A stretch of DNA of 64,000 nt from Bacteroidota bacterium (GCA_016715505.1 JADJZY010000032.1:1-64000), one strand, 5' to 3'. Positions 1 through 10,004 are shown, counted from the first letter of the stretch. Notes: generated from the sequence alone by a model not told the origin. Made by a program: numbers and translations.

Positions 1-673
1 GTTGTAAGTAATATTCCAGCTTCATCAACGTAATCGTTAAAATATCCCAGGCAGAATCTAAAGCGCGTTTGGTTTCAAAGTAACTCACTGCTTCTAAGGC
101 TTCTGAAATATAAAGTTGCATCACCTTCCAACCTTCTTCTTTTTTCTCTTTACTCAAAGGTGTAATCGAAGGCGTTTGAATCCATTTGGCATCAAATTTC
201 GAAATAAACTCGTCGTCGTAAGAATCGGCATAAATGCAAATTTCTCGCAAGACTTCGTAGGTTTTATAAGGTTCGCATAAAGTCAATGGACATTCATACT
301 GAAACACCAATTGGTTATTTTGCAAAACAATCATAGCCAGATTTAATGGCGAAAAATTCAGCTCTGTCACTTTTCGCAGCAATGGTATTTTTTTACTTTC
401 AGAAATATCCAAAAAAGGAGCGGTTACTTTAAAAGTGGTTGCACTGATATTTATTTGCACTTGCACTGAACCATGCCAAATCTTAAATTCTGTTTGGTCG
501 GCATTGCCATATTTGGGAATCAGCTCCGGATCTACATAATTTAAAATGCCTGTAATAACTGCTTTAAAGTTTTGCTCTTTATGCGATGCCATTACTTTAT
601 CCCAACTTTCGTCAGTGGTAATGGGTTTATTAGTTCTATTAAGCGTTTCGTGGAAGGATAGATTTTTTTCCAT
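1..673 (-). CDS. Uncharacterised protein, C-terminus cut by window edge
   Basis: An open frame of 224 codons runs from an ATG at 673 to the left edge without a stop, so the C-terminus is missing. The protein is soluble, starts MEKNLSFHETLNRTNKP, has no signal peptide or membrane segment, and is mixed alpha/beta with many aromatic and acidic residues (for example the QYECPLTLCEP and ADSYDDEF stretches). The layout of short strands and helices loosely recalls YbjN/type III chaperone-like folds, but that is only an impression. It is transcribed away from the accessory cassette that begins near 1.15 kb. I do not recognise the family and assign no function. Confidence 0.75.
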   Translation of the reverse strand, partial: MEKNLSFHETLNRTNKPITTDESWDKVMASHKEQNFKAVITGILNYVDPELIPKYGNADQTEFKIWHGSVQVQINISATTFKVTAPFLDISESKKIPLLRKVTELNFSPLNLAMIVLQNNQLVFQYECPLTLCEPYKTYEVLREICIYADSYDDEFISKFDAKWIQTPSITPLSKEKKEEGWKVMQLYISEALEAVSYFETKRALDSAWDILTITLMKLEYYLQ

Positions 674-1151
674 AATGATATTTCCAATTTTGGCTGCGGA
701 AAGTTACTTAAATTGAAAACAAGAGTTCAAAAAAAATGAAATTAGGTGCTTGAAAATCGTAAACCTGCATTCGTTTTACACCAACCCAATTTTAACTATT
801 CTTTTGGGCGAATCCTTTCCGTTTTAATCACTAACCGCAAAAATTGCAAGATGAATACAAAAACGGAAAGGTCGCGCTTTAATGGTTACTGAGCCTCGTC
901 GAAGTACAATCCCTTTCACAATTTCAAATCTTCAATCAAAACAAAACCCGTTATTCCTATAAAATGAAAAGTATAATTAATAGTAAAAATAAAAGGTGTA
1001 CACTAAAAAATCATAGAACAAAAGGCAAAATACAAGTACGAATTTTGTACTGCCTTTAGGGCAAAAAGAAAATAAACGCTTAAAATGATATGCTTTGTAC
1101 TAATTTTGCAATATTGTGTATATTACCTAACTTCACCGGACGTTACCACCA
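674..1151. other. Intergenic region before accessory cassette
   Basis: No gene is seen here. The region separates the leftward unknown gene from the rightward cassette. It contains an imperfect hairpin at 1021-1057 (AAAGGCA and TGCCTTT arms, with inner AGTAC/GTACT pairing) and AT-rich sequence with one good promoter -7 element near 1101. Confidence 0.5.
1101..1108 (+). promoter_or_regulatory. Candidate Bacteroidota -7 element for the cassette
   Basis: TAATTTTG matches the phylum consensus TAnnTTTG exactly and lies 43 bases before the first possible start of the sce7726-like gene. No TTG is found at the usual 19-21 base spacing upstream, so the -33 half is missing or degenerate. Confidence 0.35.
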
Positions 1152-2092
1152 ATGCTAAAGTCGAATTTTTCGACAATAACGGCACAAAAAAACAAGAAAA
1201 TGGTAACTTTGAAACCAATAATTAATAGCGAAGTAATGGAATATCAAATTAACCAATTAAGAGACTATTCCTCCTTGTTTTCCAGGAGTGAAGCTCTTTC
1301 TTGGCTAAAAATGGACTTTACTTCTATCAATTACAAAATTGAAAGATATGATGAAAAGTGGTTGAAACACCAAATTCGACTTATTTAGACTATCTAAAAC
1401 ACATATATTCTATTCTAGCAGAAAATTATCAAAATGAATACATTTTCAAAAATGAATTTTTAAACACTTGGCTAATAAAAGAACTTGGTGAGACAAATTC
1501 TCAAATATTTAGCGAGTTTAGAGTGGGTAATTCTATAGCAGATTTAGCTATGTTCAACGGTTGCTCAAAAATCTTTGAGATAAAAACAGAATTTGATAGT
1601 GATTCACGATTGACTTTACAACTTCAAAACTATGAGAAGGCATTTAATCAGATATTTATAATTATTCCTAAATCAAAGTTAAACATCTACGAGAAACAAG
1701 AAGCTTCGATTGGAATTATAACTATATGAACCAAAGAGTGACAATTCATTTTTACTTCATCGCAATGCCAATGAAAATTTTAAAATAGAACCTTCAACTA
1801 TTATGTCAATATTGCATACAAATGAATATAAGTCCATTGTTAAAGAACATTACGGTTATCTGCCTCAAATGACAAGCTTTAATCAGTATAAAGTTTGTAG
1901 CGAATTAATTTATGAAATCCCACCAAATAAATTAAATAAGCTTTTCATTAATACAATAAAAAAAGAAGCTCAAGCAATGCTTTATCATCTAGATATTACA
2001 AAGAGTTTAATCAGTTGTTTTTAGCTCTTAGAATGAATCGAGAATCAAAAGAGAAAATGATGGAATCATTAAAAACAACCATTCAAATTTAA
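1152..2092 (+). CDS. sce7726-like PD-(D/E)XK nuclease-fold protein (frameshifted)
   Basis: First gene of a three-gene cassette. The reading is broken by shifts near 1365, 1722 and 1970; joined, it gives about 310 residues ending at a TAA at 2090-2092. The middle part shows a restriction-endonuclease-like core: VGNSIADLAMFNG (Asp at 1541-1543) followed by FEIKTEFDS (Glu-x-Lys at 1577-1585) and a QLQNYEKAF helix, matching the D...ExK pattern of PD-(D/E)XK enzymes. Sequence and neighbour match the sce7726 family, which is typically paired with sce7725. The start is uncertain: ATGs exist at 1152, 1200 and 1236, and the last fits my memory of the family best. The cassette is visibly AT-richer than the rest of the window. 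Nuclease activity is inferred from the motif, not known. Confidence 0.7.
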
Positions 2093-2096
2093 ATAT

Positions 2097-3026
2097 ATGT
2101 ACTATCCATTTTTAGAGCGAGACAATTTGAACTAATAGCTTTAAGGGAGTTAGCTATTGAAGAAGCTACACAAGGAGTTATTATTCCGATTTTAGAGCCT
2201 GTTAAAGAAACTCACAACAATTTAAATTTAGCACATAAGATTTTTCAAGAAAAAGGTCAAACAGCTTACCTTGTTGTAAACTCTAACAAAGGAGGGCTTG
2301 AGGAAGATAATCAATTTTATATTGAATATCTCGCTACTTTAAATTATGAAGTGTTTTTGCCTGCATTTCATTACAGAAATAATGCTGAATATATAAATCA
2401 AAGTATACAGCAATTTGGACTAACCAACTGTATGCTTATCTGTGAAAACGATATTGAAGGAGATGATGCAAATTTCAAAGCAATAGCAGAATTAGCCGCA
2501 GTTAGTCTTATTACTGTTAACGATCCCGGAAGAAACAGGTCTTTAAATAGGTATATAAGAGGTTTGCAAAAGGTTTATTAGACTTGATGACTTATTTGAA
2601 AAAAAGATAGAAACAGCGATTTCCTTGACATCACAGAACATAGGTTTTCGGAGGAACATATTCATTATGCCACTGAAGGTTTTGAAGGATTTTCAGACTA
2701 TACTGTTTTACCAAGTGAATATATTGAAGGAGGTAGTACACCTAGAGCAGTTGTAATTCATTTAACGTATTTAAATATTCAAAATGAAATTTGGATTAGA
2801 CATTTCACATCAGAAACCAATGATTCTATTGCCAACGTTCAGGTAAGTTTGCAGAAGCAGCAGCTAAGGCTGTAAATTATTGTAGGCAGAATGGTCTATC
2901 TAATTCAGCGATTACTGAATTAGAAACATATTTTGACACTGAACATTATCCTGGGTTAGGAACGGTGAAAAATTATCTATCAAGAATCATTTATTGGTTC
3001 TATGTGATTTTTTAAGAAATAGATAA
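2097..3026 (+). CDS. sce7725-like family protein (frameshifted)
   Basis: Starts five bases after the sce7726-like stop and ends three bases before the next ATG, so the three genes look like one transcript. Joining frames gives about 310 residues. It opens MYYPF, then after a lost base RARQFELIALREL, followed by VIIPILEPVKE, an opening typical of the sce7725 family. Further shifts lie near 2111, 2578, 2615, 2845 and 2965. The C-terminal half reads SDFLDITEHRFSEEHIHYA and later NYCRQNGLSNSAITELE before ending in LLVLCDFLRNR. I recall sce7725 as related to the phage-type 'beta protein' family, but the biochemical role is unknown. Its conserved pairing with a PD-(D/E)XK protein suggests a shared defence-like role. 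Confidence 0.65.
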
Positions 3027-3028
3027 TT

Positions 3029-4056
3029 ATGAAGGTTTGTGCAAGTTGTTTTTCTGATAAAGAACTTAAAGGATTTATTTCCTCTTCATCTGCAATTGGG
3101 GACTGTGCTGTTTGCGAATCAAAAAATCAACCACTTTTAAATATCTCTGAGTTATTTGATTTTTTTCAAGAGTTATTAGATAACTTCAAAATTGATGAAA
3201 GTGGAATGTCATTAAGTTCTAAAATTCAATCCAATTGGAGTTTTTTTAGTTCCCACGGTGCAGCCAACAAAATTCTGAATTATGTTCTTCCAAACTTACA
3301 GACAGAGGTAATTTCATAAAACGCAAATGTTGAATACACTGATGACATTATAGAAAATTATAATCATTGGGAAGTTTTAAAAGATGAGTTAAAGTGGAAA
3401 AATAGATTTGTAATTAATATTGAACGTTTGGAGGATCTAGGTTGGGATGGATTTTTTAACACACAATTCGAACTAAAAAAGAAAACCCCTTTATTTCGTG
3501 CAAGATTGCATCATCAAAGTGGAATGTTAGTGTATAAACCTGAAGAAATGACTTGTCCTCCCAAAGAGTTTGCTAGTGGAGGAAGAGCTAATCCATCTGG
3601 GATTCCATTTTTATATTTGAGTGATAATCCAGAAAAACCATACTTTATGAAGTTAGAGCATCCTATTTGGACGAGTTGAGCGTAGGGACATTTGAATTAA
3701 AACCTGAAGTTGAATCAATTAAATTAGTTGACTTTACGGAAGACACTACTCTTTTTCAACCAAATTCTAGTTCAATAAACAAAACTATAAAGGCTAAATT
3801 GTTAAGACAGAAAATTAGTAATGATTTATCAAAGCCAATGCGTAGATATGACAGTGAATTAGAATATATTCCAACGCAATTCATTTGTGAATTTATTAAA
3901 GTTTTTACGGGTGCTTTCGGTATTCGTTTTAATAGTTCTTTACACCCAAGCGGGAACAATGTGGTTCTGTTTGACCAAAACTTAATGAGTTGTGTATCTG
4001 TCAAGAAAGTAAAAATAAATTCTGTCAATTTACAAGGTTTAGAAATAAAGCACTAA
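3029..4056 (+). CDS. Zinc-ribbon/HEPN-RES domain protein (frameshifted)
   Basis: Third cassette gene, about 340 residues once shifts near 3318 and 3640 are joined. The N-terminus has a treble-type zinc ribbon (Cys4, Cys7, Cys26, Cys29), then a helical region like the HEPN/RES N-terminal domain. The C-terminal half is a RES domain. FRARLHH supplies the Arg, then come FASGGRANPSGIPFLYLS and (restored frame) ILYEVRASYLDELSVGTF with the Glu, and FNSSLHPSG supplies the late Ser, completing the R-E-S signature. Characterised RES proteins of Xre-RES toxin-antitoxin pairs degrade NAD+. This one has no adjacent Xre antitoxin; instead it is coupled to the sce7726/sce7725 pair. NAD+ depletion as its effector function is an inference. 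Confidence 0.7.
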
Positions 4057-4206
4057 ATGGCAATCTAGATTCCGTAATTCTGCAAACAAAGCATGGGATC
4101 GTCAATATATGACGAGATGGAAGTACTAGGTTCAAGTTTTGTGCATCTAATGAAGTTTAGTACTGAAAATCCCTGCCTTCGCAAAGCGGTAAACCGAAAT
4201 CTGTAA

Positions 4207-4241
4207 TAGACCAATGTTCTTGGTCCAAACAGCTATCATAT
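4207..4241 (-). repeat. Dispersed hairpin repeat, copy A
   Basis: The reverse complement matches 23115-23149 at 34 of 35 positions. The unit contains a hairpin around TTGGTC/GACCAA. The flanking TCTCGTCAGCTCTGA sequence also recurs at the 23 kb copy. Confidence 0.7.
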
Positions 4242-4302
4242 CGGTCTCGTCAGCTCTGAGGAGAGAGATGGCCCCTATCTAACAATTCACATTGGCATAA
4301 TT

Positions 4303-4374
4303 CGGGGTTACCGAACAAATCCCTTACAGGCTTTGTTTACAGTAGCTTCGTGCCTTGCTACTACAAATTCTCGG
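4303..4374 (-). repeat. Dispersed 72-bp repeat, copy A
   Basis: The reverse complement aligns without gaps to 14875-14946, with roughly 85% identity by eye, beginning CCGAGAATTTG and ending GGTAACCCCG. Both copies are intergenic. Confidence 0.7.
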
Positions 4375-4471
4375 ATGAATAATGCGATGCTGTTGAGGAG
4401 TGCGACGCAACTCCGCTTCATTGAAGTTACCTGCGCTGACCCCAAATTATTTGGCGTCTCCTTATCAAATT

Positions 4472-4951
4472 CTAACGATGGATATGATGCTTAAATACCG
4501 TGATTTTGTGTTTAATCAGGAGCAACAACGCCAATCCAAATACCCCAAAAGAACAATCGATGAGGATATGAAAAAAGGGAATTTGACGAATCCATCCGCA
4601 AATAAATGCGGTTGGAATCACACAAATACAACAGATGATTGCCCATTGTACAACCCATTGGTTTCGAACCGGATGTTTGTAAACACCAATGAATGCCACG
4701 CCTATCATGATATGTGCGAAAGCCAGCCAATCTGTACCATAGGCAATGAATGGATATTTGAACCAGGTTTCATTGATGCCATTTTGTAATTGCAGGATCC
4801 ATTGTTCCATTGGAGCCGGAAAATGATGTCTGTAACCAGCCAAAATATTGATACCGGTTTGAATAGGGAATGCTGTAACTCCACTCACCATGATACCAAT
4901 GATGAAGAGGACTACATAAACCTGAATTTCACGATGCTTTTTTTGTTGCAT
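4472..4951 (-). CDS. Small multi-pass membrane protein, fused in frame to TcdA
   Basis: About 159 residues starting at an internal ATG (4949-4951) read MQQKKHREIQVYVV. Four hydrophobic segments are visible (VVLFIIGIMVSGVTAF, AFAHIMIGVAFIGVY, WAIICCICVIPTAFICG and a final FGVFGLALLLLI), with short basic loops. In the given sequence it is in frame with the upstream tcdA gene, so the two read as one 422-codon frame. A stop (TAA) lies one frame away directly over the ATG (CCCTAAAATG), so the natural arrangement may be two adjacent genes with one missed base. The family is not recognised; an inner-membrane location is likely. Confidence 0.6.
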   Translation of the reverse strand: MQQKKHREIQVYVVLFIIGIMVSGVTAFPIQTGINILAGYRHHFPAPMEQWILQLQNGINETWFKYPFIAYGTDWLAFAHIMIGVAFIGVYKHPVRNQWVVQWAIICCICVIPTAFICGWIRQIPFFHILIDCSFGVFGLALLLLIKHKITVFKHHIHR

Positions 4952-5707
4952 TTTAGGGATACATAAGGGTGTAGGTTCAAATAAATCGCAAGCATCCCGA
5001 ATTACCCAGGATGCCATGTTTAGTCCAAACAATGCCGGGATATAAGAGATGGTTCCGTAAAAAGATCTTTTATAATTCAGTCCATTGGTTTCTTTGATGC
5101 TCTCTCTGTCGGCAGGTTCTTCCGAAAAAACAGCCATGACACCGCTGTGTACACCTTCCTTTCTTAATCGTTTGCGGATGTAAAAAGCAAAAGGGCATTG
5201 ATGTGTTTTTGAAATATCGGCAAACTTGATTTTCATGGGATCAATTTTGCCACCGGCCCCCATACTGCTGATCACTTTGCAACCTTTGTCTTTGGCGGCT
5301 TTAATCAATAAAAGTTTAGGGGTAACAGAATCAATACAATCTAAAACATAATCATATGCCCGGCTATTGACTAATTCAATGGTTTCGTGCGGATTAATAA
5401 ACTGGTTAATGGCCTGAAGATCCATTTGTGGATTAATCGCTCTGAGGCGTGCTTCCATCAGTTGGGCTTTACTTTGCCCGACAGTTTCATGGGTAGCAGG
5501 TAATTGTCGGTTGGTATTGGTAATATCTACTACATCTCCATCCACAATGGTCATATGACCAACCCCGGCTCGTGCGATAAATTCAGCCGCATAACTACCT
5601 ACGCCTCCTAAACCCACTATCAGAACTTGAAGTTTGGAGAGTTTTTCCAGATTTTCACGATCGAGCAATAATTCGGTGCGCTCCAGCCAAATGGGTGTTT
5701 CGAACAT
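4952..5707 (-). CDS. tcdA: tRNA threonylcarbamoyladenosine dehydratase (ThiF/HesA family)
   Basis: E1-like ThiF-fold enzyme that uses ATP to cyclise t6A37 in tRNA to ct6A. The Rossmann nucleotide site is clear (VLIVGLGGVGSYAAEFIARAG), followed by TIVDGDVVDITNTNRQ with the NTNRQ adenylate-site motif, and DYVLDCIDSVTPKLLLI. The chosen ATG at 5707 gives MFETPIWLERTELLL, the usual N-terminus; a TTG at 5740 would add 11 unlikely residues. The enzymatic part ends around IRDACDLFEP, after which the frame runs without a stop into a membrane protein. The family normally ends near here at about 240-260 residues, so the join is odd. Confidence 0.88.
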
Positions 5708-5869
5708 CGTACAAAAGTAATTCATGTTTTGGAATACCAAAGAAGCGCTTGAATTACTTGAAGCCGGAAAAAGATTTTTTTAATGAGATTATAAAAATGA
5801 TTGCAGCTACACATTGAATGAAATACCTTCGGTAGACTTTTTTATTATTATCGTAAAGAAAATTACCTC

Positions 5870-7044
5870 ATGCATGATTATCAATCTATCCGTCAGCAAT
5901 TTTTAATCAATCCGGATATCACCTTCTTGAATTTTGGTTCGTTTGGCGCCTGCCCCAAACCTGTTTTTGAAGTATATCAGCAAATACAAAAGGAGATGGA
6001 ATGGGAGCCTGTCAGATTTTTAGCCAGAAATGCACCAGCCCGGTTGGAATTAGCCCGAAAAGCCTTGGGCGAATTTGTGCATGCGCACCCGGATGATTTG
6101 GTGTATGTGCTGAATCCATCCTGGGCGGTGAATGCGGTTGGTCGAAGTTTAAAATTAGAGGCTGGCGATGAGGTGTTGACGACTAATATTGAATACGGGG
6201 CATGCGATAAAGCCTGGATGTATTTCTGCAAACAAAGCGGGGCTCATTACATACAGCAACCCATCCATTTTCCAGTTCTGGATCAGCAAGATATTGTAGA
6301 ATCAGTCATCAGTGGAATAACTCCCCGAACCCGGTTGATATTTATCAGTCATATTACTAGCGCCACAGGTTTTATTTTACCTGTGTCAGATATTTGCAAA
6401 GCAGCGCAGGAAAGGGGTATTCCGGTATTTATCGATGGGGCACATACACCCGGTCATATACCATTGGATTTAAACCAACTCAATCCTGATTATTATACCG
6501 GTGCTTGTCATAAATGGATGATGACACCCAAGGGAAGTTCCTTTTTGTATGCGAAAAAAGAAAGACAAGCGCAGATTGATCCCTTGATTATTAGTTGGGG
6601 ATATGATGCCGCTCAGCCATCACATTCACAATTTTTAGATTATCATCAGGTACAGGGCACTAGAGATATCAGTGCATTTTTGAGTATCCCTGCAGCCATT
6701 CAATTCAGGGCAGCGCATGATTGGGAGAAGGTATCTGAATCTTGCAAACAAATGGTTAGAGCATCTGCCGGTTCATTTTGCGAACAATTAGATACAGAAC
6801 CACATATTCCAATAAAGCCTGAATTTTTTTAGGGCAAATGTTTAGCATTCCAATTAATACCAAAGAGCCTGAGCGTTTACAAAACACCTTGTATGAGCAG
6901 TATCAGATTGAAATACCGGTGATGCATCAAAATGAGAAAAACTATTTGCGGTATTCGGTGCAAGGGTTCAATAGTCCCGATGATTTGAACCATTTAAAAA
7001 ATGCCCTTTTAGAAATTCGTCATCAATCCGGTTTGCTTGATTGA
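5870..7044 (+). CDS. Aminotransferase class V-fold PLP enzyme (one frameshift)
   Basis: About 391 residues resembling isopenicillin-N epimerase/cysteine desulfurase-like class V enzymes. The fold is shown by FLNFGSFGACPKPVFE at the N-terminus, VFIDGAHTPGHIPLDL with the PLP-binding Asp and His, and TGACHKWMMTPKGSSFLY, where the Lys after CH is the Schiff-base residue. A run of T at about 6826-6832 has lost or gained a base: the frame stops at 6832 and the C-terminal domain continues in another frame from 6838 (FSIPINTKEPERLQ) to 7044. The gene is divergent from tcdA. The substrate cannot be told from sequence. Confidence 0.82.
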
Positions 7045-8055
7045 TAACCCATCATTCGATTCCACAACTCAGAAACGGCCTGTTTAAAATTGATATTGTC
7101 GCGTGGAGATTCCTTAAATCCAAACTTCCAGATACCATGGTCGAGATAAACCTCGTAATGAAAAACGAAGGACTTATTCAGTGCTGTATCTTGAAAATTA
7201 TTTTTTCCAAACTTGATGGCATAATAATGTAGGGTATCACCTTGTTGATCACAAATTGAATAGCCACGACTAAACCAATTCAGAAGCTTCATATCCTCCT
7301 GATCGGGATGATTTTTTGCGAGGTACATACGCCGCGGATAGGCTGTCCACCGAATATTTCCGGCAACATCAAAATGTGAATATTCAGCCACATAAGCCAT
7401 GCTGTCGTTCACGGCATTTGCATACCATAAAATATTATTGAGGATGGTAGGATTGGTCATAAATTTTTTTGCCTGAATTCCATTTTCTTCCATTGATTTT
7501 TTGAAAACATGGTTCATATATAATTTATTCAGGCTAATGATTCCCAGATAAGAAATACAATAAATCAAGAGAAGCCGATTGAGTTGAAATCGTTTGGTGG
7601 TTTTATTGGAATAAAATAAACTCCAAACGGATAATACGAGCATGGGGACGGTAAATACCAAATCGACGATAGCGATGGTATTGAGTGCGAATGATTCGTT
7701 GGTAAAAGGAAGCCATAATCGGGTGCCATAATTGGTGAACCAATCGAGTAGGGAATGACCATAAAGGCAAAAGAGCCATGTGATGAGCATACTTTTGAAG
7801 CTCACTTTTTTTCGGAAAATGAGGTAAAACAAATAAGCGAGTAAAATGCCATAGATGGTTTCCCAAATGAGGGAATGGGTATGCCCCCGATGATGGCAAA
7901 CGTATAACCTAGGATCATCAAGTCCCGTATAAAACAAATCGAAATCGGGAAATGTTTTGGCAAGGGCTCCAATGGCCATGCCCCAGCGGCCTATTTTTTC
8001 CGAGTGTGACTTCACCAATGGCAGCTCCGATCAGAATATGTGATAAAGAATCCAA
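7023..8055 (-). CDS. Membrane-bound metal-dependent hydrolase, YdjM/DUF457 type (frameshifted N-terminus)
   Basis: About 340 residues. The N-terminus, restored across an A-run near 7998, reads LDSLSHILIGAAIGE then KKIGRWGMAIGALAKTFPDFD, typical of the YdjM-like membrane family. Conserved metal-type motifs HRGHTHSL and GHSLLDWFTNYG are present, with hydrophobic segments around ILLAYLFYLIF and IVDLVFTVPMLVLSVW and a soluble C-terminal tail. No ATG is available; a TTG at 8053-8055 just after an in-frame stop is the likeliest start. It overlaps the end of the converging aminotransferase gene by 22 bases. The function is hydrolase by family only. Confidence 0.75.
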
Positions 8056-8396
8056 GTTTAATATTATTTAAGAGTGGAAGAGGCTAAAAGTACATTGATG
8101 CTTCAATTCGGGCAAGTTTATTTGGATACGAAAAGATGATGAATGAGAAAAGAGGGCAAATGATCAAAGCAATGATTGGCGTTAAACCCAAATTTTGCAC
8201 ATGGACAAGGCCAGTTCTGCGAAGCATATTTGCTTCGTAGGTGTATTTTGTTGCGTTTCGCAACTTGTTAGTCACAGCTCGAACTAGTATGTTTAGTTTC
8301 TGTATGCCTGGCCTTCCCCGCTAAACCAAGTGTCTTCATACGATAAGCGAAGCCCCAGTGGCAGACATTCATATCTACCTAAATATTCAATGCCTG
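8056..8396. other. Gene-free region with two small hairpins
   Basis: No gene. Two stem-loops are visible: CGAAGCA/TGCTTCG arms at 8220-8237 and a perfect GTTGCG-TTT-CGCAAC at 8250-8264. Their role is unknown. The stretch ends at the stop of the DUF3667 gene. Confidence 0.45.
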
Positions 8397-9421
8397 TTAT
8401 AGCGATAAAAAGGTAATCGCTAAAATAATCACCATCGCACAAATAGCACCGACCAGGTATAAACTAAAAATGATGATTTGTTTAATGATAGTTTTCCAAA
8501 TCGGAGAGCGATAAACATATTTTAACGCGAAAAATAGGTAAAAGGTTAAACCAAGAATGAGCATCAGAAAAAGAATTCCATCCCAATTATCATTCGGAAT
8601 GCGATTGGCAATGATTTTGACGAGTCCCATACCAATAAATAAGACTGAATGAAAGTGCAAACTAAAAATGATATGGTCGATGTACAAATAAGGCCGCCGG
8701 ATATAAGCAAGTTTAAGTAAAAGTGCGAAAAAAGGCAGCAGGATAAAAAATAGTTTAGGAATATTATGAAGTAGTTTTTCAACAAATAAACTATTTACAG
8801 TCTCACTTTGTTCATACTTCTGATCGACTTCATATTTTTATAGACAAAATACCTGACAATGAAGCCATCTCGTTCAGATTCAGGTAATGAGGCCTGGGCC
8901 GAATCATAAGACTTTCTGTTATTATATTCAGGTGTAAAACTTCCAAACGAGAAATCAACGCCATCATCACCAATCACAACGTCAGCATCTTTTTCCTTCT
9001 TTTTGATCGAATCCACAACGGCTTTTTGTCGATCAGTCAGGCTGTCTGTATTCAATGCATTAATCGCAGGCTTAGGTTCAGTCTTCTCTTTTTTATTGGA
9101 TCCACCTCCATTGAAGATAAATAAAAAACAAATCGTTGTAACAAAGATGTAAAGCTGAATAGGATTGAGGTATTTTACCCGTTTGCCTGCATTGAATTCA
9201 CTGGTTACTTTTCCGGGTTTTAAAAACAAGGTTTTCAGGGTGAGCCAAAACTTATTGTCATAATGAAAGTAATCTGCAAAAAAATGAAAAACCATGTGCA
9301 GAAAATTATGTTTGTGCACATGGGCTTTCTGACCACAATGCCCACAAAAGTTTCCTACCAAAGGATAATCACAATTCAGACAACGTTCGTCGCGATGAAA
9401 AATTTTTCGCTGATACGGCAT
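8397..9421 (-). CDS. DUF3667 zinc-ribbon membrane protein (one frameshift)
   Basis: About 340 residues with an N-terminal zinc ribbon (CLNCDYPLVGNFCGHCGQKA), then HYDNKFWLTLKTLFLKPGK and GKRVKYLNPIQLYIFV leading into the first membrane segment, a charged mid-loop, and several C-terminal hydrophobic segments. This is the DUF3667 layout, common in Bacteroidota and of unknown function. A shift near 8800 separates the N-terminal part (SMNKVRL) from the membrane C-terminus (SETVNSLFVEKLLHN onward). The ATG at 9421 is preferred over the upstream alternative because it begins MPYQRKIFHRDERC, just before the ribbon. Confidence 0.8.
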
Positions 9422-9611
9422 GACGTAAAAATAGTGTAAATTTTGTAGTGTCAAAATTTACCATTTAGGTAGCAAATGTGAAGATGTTCTCGCAAACAAT
9501 CGACCCTAAGGTATTTATTCGAAGAATTTTGTTCAATCACTCTTTTAACGACAACGATTTATACCAACAGCAATTGATAACAGCAATATAGCTGCACGAA
9601 GAGTATCATCT

Positions 9612-10004
9612 TCAAACAGATGAAGTTGGCCCCGGTTCAAAATAATTAATTTTTAAATGTACCAATTTGCCATATTCATTGAGGAGGATAAAGGCTTCCA
9701 TTTTTTTATCCAAACTCAATAATTCACTTTCGATACGAATGATGCGATTTTGTTTGTTCATTTTCATGCTGTCAGGCACTAATACGATGGCTGGTTTGCG
9801 CAAGATCGCCTTTTTAAAATATTCGTTCAATGCATCCCTTCCTTCGATTCGGTTATCAGGATATTCAGGCATCAGGGGTGATACCAGGGGCGATTCGTAA
9901 ATGACTCTTTCATGCATCAGTTGATACATTGTTTCAAAATCACCATGATTCCAAGCTAAAGCAAATTTTAAGGTGATGTCAAAAAAAAGTTCTTCAAAAC
10001 GCAT
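9612..10004 (-). CDS. SnoaL-like/NTF2-fold protein
   Basis: A 130-residue protein with the start of an NTF2/SnoaL cone fold: a helix ITLKFALAWNHGDFETMYQLMHERVIYES, a Pro-rich turn, GRDALNEYFKKAI, and a C-terminal curved sheet (RIIRIESELL, KMEAFILLNEYGKLVHLKINYFEP). Such proteins act as small hydrolases, isomerases or binding modules. No catalytic residues can be assigned. It is divergent from clpB and shares the intergenic region that contains a perfect palindrome. Confidence 0.65.
   Translation of the reverse strand: MRFEELFFDITLKFALAWNHGDFETMYQLMHERVIYESPLVSPLMPEYPDNRIEGRDALNEYFKKAILRKPAIVLVPDSMKMNKQNRIIRIESELLSLDKKMEAFILLNEYGKLVHLKINYFEPGPTSSV

Larger units (their letters stand above)
4057..4471. 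other. Gene-free region with dispersed repeat copies
   Basis: No convincing coding sequence. It holds two pieces that recur in inverted orientation elsewhere in the window (4207-4241 and 4303-4374) and a small hairpin near 4408-4425 (GGAGT/ACTCC arms). It forms the right border of the accessory cassette. Confidence 0.5.

Noticed and set aside
4400..4789. Plus-strand open frame of 129 codons
   Set aside because: It lies antisense to the membrane protein fused to tcdA, which has clear transmembrane segments; composition is not protein-like.
8084..8275. Minus-strand 63-codon frame
   Set aside because: No family features and it covers small hairpins; read as non-coding.
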